Notes under the pieces: generated by a model
Database searches by the model: none
Told to the model about the DNA's origin: nothing
The model's input: the letters and a program-made list of their open reading frames with translations, nothing else
Assembly: GCA_018257865.1 (NCBI GenBank)
Contig: JAEUBA010000035.1
Coordinates: 124,001-188,000, forward strand
DNA length: 64,000 nucleotides
Direction of reading: 5' to 3'
From: Stereocaulon alpinum
Lineage: Eukaryota; Ascomycota; Lecanoromycetes; Lecanorales; Stereocaulaceae
Program-made: the position numbers and the translations under genes
In this document: in pieces, positions 58,087 through 64,000 of the stretch
Layout: each line of letters opens with the position of its first letter
Position numbering within the stretch: the first letter of the stretch is position 1

Positions 58087-61000
58087 ATGTCGTCCCATGG
58101 GCACCAACTCCGAGCATCTCGTAGAACCCGAGAAATCTTTGTGCGAAACTTGGAGCCGCCGCCGACATCCCGGAGTCAGTCTCGCTCAGGATCACCGCAG
58201 CCAAGTATCCACAATCGGTTGTACGAGAAGGACGCCGAAACAAACCTGTTGAACTATGTCGACTTCCTAAGTGAGGAGGATGTGAACGTTGAGCGTGATA
58301 TCCCATTGGTTGACGCAAAGTTGGTAGGGTTGGGATCCACAATGGAAGTCTACTCGACCACTTGGAAGGGACAACAAGTGGCTGTGAAGAGAATAAGACG
58401 TGATAAGATGCCAACTCGGAGCGCGAACCTCCCTTACGAGCACGACACTGCCTTTGCCACCGCGACGAGAGAGTTCTATTGTGATGTCAAAAGCACGATG
58501 CAAGAGATTCTGGTGATGTCAAGGGTAAGTGAGACGTGAGTGGAGGTCTATCACCAGTGTAGGTTTGACTTGATATCTAGGAGCCACTATCGACCCATCG
58601 AAATATTGTGCATCTCCTGGCCGTTTCCTGGGACGATGATAAGGCATACTGGGCCAATCATCTCTTCCCTCCACTCATGGTCGTTGAGCTTGCCAACGCA
58701 GATACACCGACCCTGGATACATTCTATATGAATCGTTCCGGGAGCAAGTCTTTCAGTACTGATATTGGGTTTATTGCCGATATTGCTGATGGGTTGTCAG
58801 CTTTGCATATGTGCGGTGTCGTTCATGGGGACCTCAAGCCACAGAATATTCTTCTATTTGATGACCCAGAGACAAAGGGAGGATTAGTTGCCAAGGTGGC
58901 CGATTTTGGGTTTTCCAATATCGAGTTCTTGAAGGAGGGTATCCGGGGCGAGTCTGAGCGGTGGGAAGCACCTGAGCGTATTCATGGCTGCCCTGAAGAA
59001 ATCATGACAGCAACGCAAGAGCTTGATATTGCTGGGTGTGCAAGCGACGTATATTCCTTCGGGCTGGTGGCAATCTTTGTTGCTCTCGATGGTGTTGACT
59101 CTTTGGCCATTCAAGGAGTTGGAAACGGGAAAAGTGCTGGGATTGAGAATGCGATCAGAGAGCTTAAGTTCACCGATCAAGCAAGAACGAAGGTCGAAAA
59201 GAGGCTTCGCGCTTACTACGAAGGACTCGATTGCCAAGAAAGTGACGGTGCCAAAGGATTGCGCGAACGTTACGTCTCCTTGATTCACAATACATTGCAG
59301 AGTATACCACCAAAGCGAGTCAGTTCACTGGGTGGGATGAGACTACGACTCACGGGACGGTAGGCTGTAACTCCCTACCTATCCAAATCCGCTTGCTGAA
59401 GCTCATTTTGTTAAGGGACCAGTTCGCCAGACAGAGGAAGCTCGACAGATTACAAGTTAGGCCTTTTGGGGATGCGTTTAATTCTTCCAGCGTGTGTACA
59501 TCCGTTTACAGAGTGTCCGCTGAAAGGCAAACCTAACGTTTATTCCCAAAACAGACCCGCAGAAACATCTTCACAAAACCAAAGAATCCTTTCAGCAATA
59601 AGGTTCTTGACTCGCTGCCAGATCGAGTCGAGACTGAGCTTCGCGCCATTGTTGGCAAGACGCCAGAATTTGGAGAGTCGCAACTCCATAGACTCCGTAG
59701 GATCAGATTGTACAATATGGAAAAGAACACGAAAACGAAGACTCTTGAAGAAGAAGCACCTGCCATCGACTATGAAAATGTGAAGATGACTACAGAGCGG
59801 GTAAGTATTTCCGTTGCGGTGGCGAAGATGGTTATTGTTGAAATAATTTGTTCGTCAAATCCAGCTCATGCTGATTCTGTACCTAATAGATTGGGTACAT
59901 GACTTCCTCCGCTCGAGATTGGTTTGATATGTTTTCAACGCTCGGCATAAGATTCGATACGACACACAACGCTGAACTGGAATTCTTGGATCTTGATAGT
60001 GGCATTCGGCCTCAACTATTCACATTGATAGATGGGAATCGTCTCAAGGAAGCCAGAGAGCTTCTACGAGCAAACCCTTCCCTGGTTGAGGAGGTTGAGC
60101 CTGAAACTGGTTGGTATCCCATTCATCTCGCCGCCTGTGAGGGTCGCACTCAATTTCTCCACATGTTTATATCGGAATTTGGAGCGAATCCAAATGTTCG
60201 GTCCAGATATTCTCGGTCCACACCTCTCCATCAAGCAGTGGGTGGAAAACAGGTGGAAGCAGTGAAGGTCCTGCTAGACATGGGGGCCCATGTTGATGCA
60301 AAGCTCAGTAGAAGCGAAGAAAGTCAGCAATATACCGCCCTGGAACAGGCCATCGACCAATTCCCAAGTATGTGTCCTTCTCAAGACTCTATGGAGCTTA
60401 TCCGTGTTTTGCTGCAAGGAGGAGCAGACTATCTACGAAATTTCAATGGTATGATCTCTAGACCTACGAAGTTCGCCGTAGGTTTATAGATTAGAGCATA
60501 ATCTAACGGATCTAGGCTATCCTATCATCTATTCGGCATGCAAAAATATTAATCTCCTAAGGCTCATTTTCGATTGTATCGGCCCCGAGGATTCAAGACT
60601 TGTTGTTCGCTACCGAGATTCCCAAAAGGAAACAATGCTCCACAACGCAGTTTTACATGCTAGATTCGACGTCGTCAAACTTCTTCTGGAGATTGGGGCT
60701 GATCCAGGCTCAAGGGACATTAACGGTCAGACAGCGTATGTCAAGTTGCTGACATTCACTCTATCACAAAACACTGCAGGGACAGTTCCGCTCCAAGGAT
60801 TGATGGCTCTTCTTAACAGGAAGCAGTTTAGCCTTGAGGATGCCAACAAAGTCCTTGCTCTCCTCGAGGAGATAGGCGGAGATGCTAGTGCACTAGAGGA
60901 CGACTCTTTTAGTAAGGAGGAAGTAGAAAAGATTCATTCCAACCTGAAATCAGGTCCACGGCTTGGCAAAGTCTACAATCCGATCCAAATCACCAACGCT

Positions 61001-62719
61001 CAATTCCAGATATCACGCTATTTAGACAGCAACAGTCCATGTATCTCGAAGGTCACGTCTATCATTGAGATGTATCCTCTAATTACACTCGCACAGAGTC
61101 TTGCAACATGGGCAGCGAATCGAAAAGAGGGACTCATACCACTTGACTCGCTTCCGGAAGGATGGACAGAGTTCTTCGAGGAAGCTGACCGGGAGATGAA
61201 CGGTCTTCTTACGAGCTGGATGCAGGAAGGTGAGATTCCTGAACTCACCAAGCTTGTGAAAGACACTACAATCTCCGCCTGTGAGTGGGTTGTAAAAAAA
61301 ACGGTCCGCGGATATCACTTTTGGTCACTCGGATAATCCGTGAGTTCATCAAAACAGGGGCAGCAGATGATCTGGAGGAGAACCTGACTTCAATACTAAC
61401 CACAGCCTGGAGGATTTACCAAGAAGATTTTCATGTATCATGGAACACAAAGATATTTGCTCTCCAGCGGCTAAAACGGATCTGGCGAGCGATCAACAAA
61501 GGAGAAATCCTGGACCTGTTCTACGACCTGGCCGTGCTGGTAAATTTCGATCAAAGTCTCGACAATATGGACGACTACACCCTCTTTCAGCCTCTAAGAA
61601 CTGGACCGCAAACACCATCTTGGGCTCTTGACAACCTTTCCCTGGCAAAGAGATATCCGGAGGCCAGGATCTTTATTACTACTAAACATCTTCTACCCCC
61701 TCACACCAGAGTTGCCCTATTCTTTACCCAACTTGCTATTTTCCTTCTTCCATTTCTTCTATTTGCCCTCTCTATTACTCTAGCATGGAGGAATATGCGT
61801 TATGACAGCAGCTTTATAGTTATTGCAACCTACCTGGTAAATAAGCTCTTTCCAGCTGGCTGGGTATCCATCGATAGAAATTATCGACCCCATCCAAATA
61901 TTCTCCGAGGCTTGCAAGCAGCATGGGAACTTGTGGTATTTCGGGCTTGGCATTGGTTCTGGTACCAAGAAGGAGAACCACTCATTTTATCCATTAGCTC
62001 AAAGCCCGCCAACAGAGTGGATATTCCTTCCCGTTTAGACAGCATGCATAAAAACGCGCTGTTCCCCATCTACTGGCTTTCTCTGAAGCCTGGGGACATT
62101 GCCACTCCTGTACCATGCTACGCAGCAATGGGAGAAATGATGACAAAATGGAAGAATGGAGGATTGCCAAGAAACGCATGGGGTGATGGGTGGTGGGAGC
62201 TTCGGGAAGACGGTGGACATGAATGGAAACGTGTCAATGTTACTGAACGTCCTACATGGAGTGACTATTCAAAAGCCTCAAACGAAATCAAAGTAAGTGA
62301 GCCGGAGAACAATGCGTTTTCTAGAAAAATTTCCCTGACGACTGAACGAAAACTAATCGCAGTAGGAGCATCTCTTGGCAAAAGACCGCGAGGATGTTTA
62401 TGGCAAATTCCTTGAGATCCGAGACTACTACCTGGAGACGACAAGCCAACAACTGATCGCTATGAATAAGCTCTTTGGAGATGAACACTCTGCGTGTTTT
62501 ATGATTTGGCAAAGGCTGTTCGTTGATGAAAATGAGCCAAAGCCAAAGCCGTACAAGCGCCGGAATAAGCTGGGCTGGCTGGACAGAATTGTTGCCGAGT
62601 TCCGCTTAGACCAAATCAGGGATTTGATTGTATATACTTGGGATGAGGGATTGTTGGATGAAGAAGGGAGACCACTTGGGACTTTGTCACTAGATGAGAT
62701 ATGGGGATCGCCAAAATAG
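58087..62719 (+). CDS. Protein kinase-ankyrin repeat fusion with membrane helix, 1383 aa
   Basis: Eight exons in agreeing phase: 58087-58524, 58581-59359, 59416-59491, 59555-59800, 59890-60448, 60516-61280, 61358-62292 and 62366-62719; introns 56-89 bp. The kinase domain (about 75-400) has GLGSTMEVY, VAVK with the ATP-binding Lys (about 101), VVHGDLKPQNILL (HGD, so non-RD), DFG (about 254) and WEAPERI, so it looks active. A charged linker follows (LDSLPDRVETELRAIVGK), then ankyrin-type repeats (about 560-770; HLAACEGRTQFLHMF, TPLHQAVGG, MLHNAVLHARFDVVKLLLE). A hydrophobic helix lies at about 1072-1095 (LFFTQLAIFLLPFLLFALSI). The C-terminal 290 residues are unknown. A two-gene model is possible but not needed. 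Confidence 0.78.
62707..62719 (+). repeat. Copy of the inverted-repeat element terminus at a stop codon
   Basis: ATCGCCAAAATAG is identical to the inner part of the 63443-63466 repeat, and the following CGAACTGCG resembles its CGGGCTGCG by two G-to-A changes. The TAG of this copy is the stop codon of the kinase-ankyrin gene. Confidence 0.6.
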
Positions 62720-64000
62720 GCGAACTGCGACCCCTTAAATGAGCCTCAATGCGATCTCTCGACAGATTTGCAGTTCATAATGTTTTTTGATATCCTTAGG
62801 CCAAGAAATCAGGAAGGATCTGCAACAAAGCATATATAAATCATCGTACAGCAGAGCATGGCTTCACTTTATCACTGACCTATAATTTGACGCTTCAAGC
62901 CCACGTTGCTCCACCTGTTCTCATTCTCGGATACATAATCGCGACTTTCCTTTTCACGTTGAGTCTCAGTTGTGTGGTGAGACAGTCGAAGTGCACACCG
63001 TGATGAGTAAACGACTGTGGTGCACATGAAGGTCAGGGGTCGCACCTATGCAAGAACAGCCACTTAATGACCGCCTCTGCCCCCAATACCTTATCATAGA
63101 AGGAGGCTGTCGTTGCACAACAGATCTGAGAAGAGTCCAGGATAGCTATATAGGAGATAGTAATCGTAATCTTTAAATTATAAGGATAAAATTTGAAGAG
63201 CCAGGATAGGCGGCGCACCGCTCCCTTTTATACCCTACCTCAATGGCTATTTCTGAGACCCTTGAAGTAGGCTATACGAGAGCACGCGCTTTCTGGATAC
63301 TTGAATGTGGGGGGTTGGCAAGTGAGAGGAGAGCATATATCACCCAGATCAGGTGCTGCACCACCCTTGCTCACCCGGCACGCTCGCTAAAGCGGCAGGG
63401 CCCAGGCGAGCCTCGAGTGAGCTGGGGGCAGATTTTTGTCGCCGGTATCGCCAAAATAGTTCGGGCTGCGCCAAGAAGGACCACATTCTTTCAATCACTA
63501 TATATCCACAACAAGAGATCTAAACACTAAGATTTCGCTATGTTACTTATTTGTCTTATCTATCTATACAACTTTATAGTTGAAAGCGAAAGTTCATCTT
63601 TGCTTGTTACTATTCTACCTGGCTGTAAAATTAAACCCCCGCCCGAACTATTTTGGCGACACCGAGGTCGCCTTCTATTGCCAAGGTGACAGGCATCTAC
63701 TCCGACCTCACGCGCCAAGCCGCTAGCTATGAGCGATGATCGAGCGTTCGATAACCATGCTCCGTACCACACGTATCGGCACAGACAGTAAGCAAAGGCC
63801 AAGCCGTGACATGTATACGTCAGTGATAGAATTGTTATTGCGGCGCGCAGGAAACCTGTGCTAGTGCGAACGAATGTAGTCTTTTGGCATCCTCGTGCCG
63901 CGCAATTTTGACACAGCACTGTACAGTAAGGGCTCTAGTCCTCGTTGATTCCTATGGCAATATGGTGGGTTAGCAGATAGATCGTTGAGGTTGCTGATAA
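62720..64000. other. Gene-poor right edge
   Basis: Outside the inverted-repeat element, the only ORFs are short (63243-63530 plus, 63919-63560 minus). They overlap that element or lack any family features. Confidence 0.4.
63443..63664. mobile_element. Small non-autonomous inverted-repeat (MITE-like) element
   Basis: Outer 24-base arms 63443-63466 and 63641-63664 are inverted copies with one mismatch; the inner 19 bases (TCGCCAAAATAGTTCGGGC) match exactly. The 174-base interior is AT-rich and non-coding. No clear target-site duplication was found. The size and structure fit a MITE; the parent transposon is not in the window. Confidence 0.65.

Overview
This window comes from a filamentous ascomycete (Pezizomycotina). 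Nearly every gene is split by short GT..AG introns (about 47-220 bp). Recognisable genes include fungus-specific ones: a RID-type cytosine methyltransferase, Chs5, a 7TM-RGS protein, an MSC7-type aldehyde dehydrogenase, DUF4419 and DUF7730 proteins, and a HeLo-like pseudokinase. Exon models below were read by eye. They were accepted when splice sites and codon phase agreed with conserved motifs; the exact joins remain inference.

Layout. 1-9430 is an accessory block on the plus strand: the tail of a Cys-rich protein, two coiled-coil genes of like architecture (1379-2770 and 6980-9429), a DUF4419 gene between them (3344-5297), and a decayed coiled-coil fragment (5810-6245). 9430-15370 is gene-poor. 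It has a C-rich/G-rich segment bounded by inverted telomere-like repeats and one Ser-rich orphan gene. 15375-32784 is mostly conserved housekeeping: MSC7-type ALDH, a 63-aa membrane protein, an F-box-like protein, an HhH-GPD DNA glycosylase, ADE4, RID and CHS5. 35174-41484 holds a 7TM-RGS protein and the divergent YIF1/SRP-receptor-alpha pair. 41824-47545 is decaying accessory sequence: a broken Cys-rich membrane protein, a possible HET remnant, a broken metallopeptidase and a DUF7730 gene. 49131-53301 carries MRS2 and a WASP/Las17 homologue.

53300-64000 is the most unusual part. A TpA-rich, RIP-like stretch is followed by an orphan gene and then a head-to-head pair. On the minus strand is a protein with a HeLo-like N terminus and a degenerate kinase domain. 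On the plus strand is an eight-exon gene joining an apparently active non-RD kinase to ankyrin repeats and a membrane helix. This recalls the animal MLKL (four-helix bundle plus pseudokinase) and RIPK4/ANKK1 (kinase plus ankyrin) architectures, and is the best candidate here for an undescribed signalling or cell-death module. A small inverted-repeat element lies just downstream, and a copy of its terminus overlaps the stop codon of the kinase-ankyrin gene.

The window also links a genome-defence gene (RID, needed for repeat-induced point mutation in relatives) with sequence that looks RIP-mutated, and with several pseudogenes.
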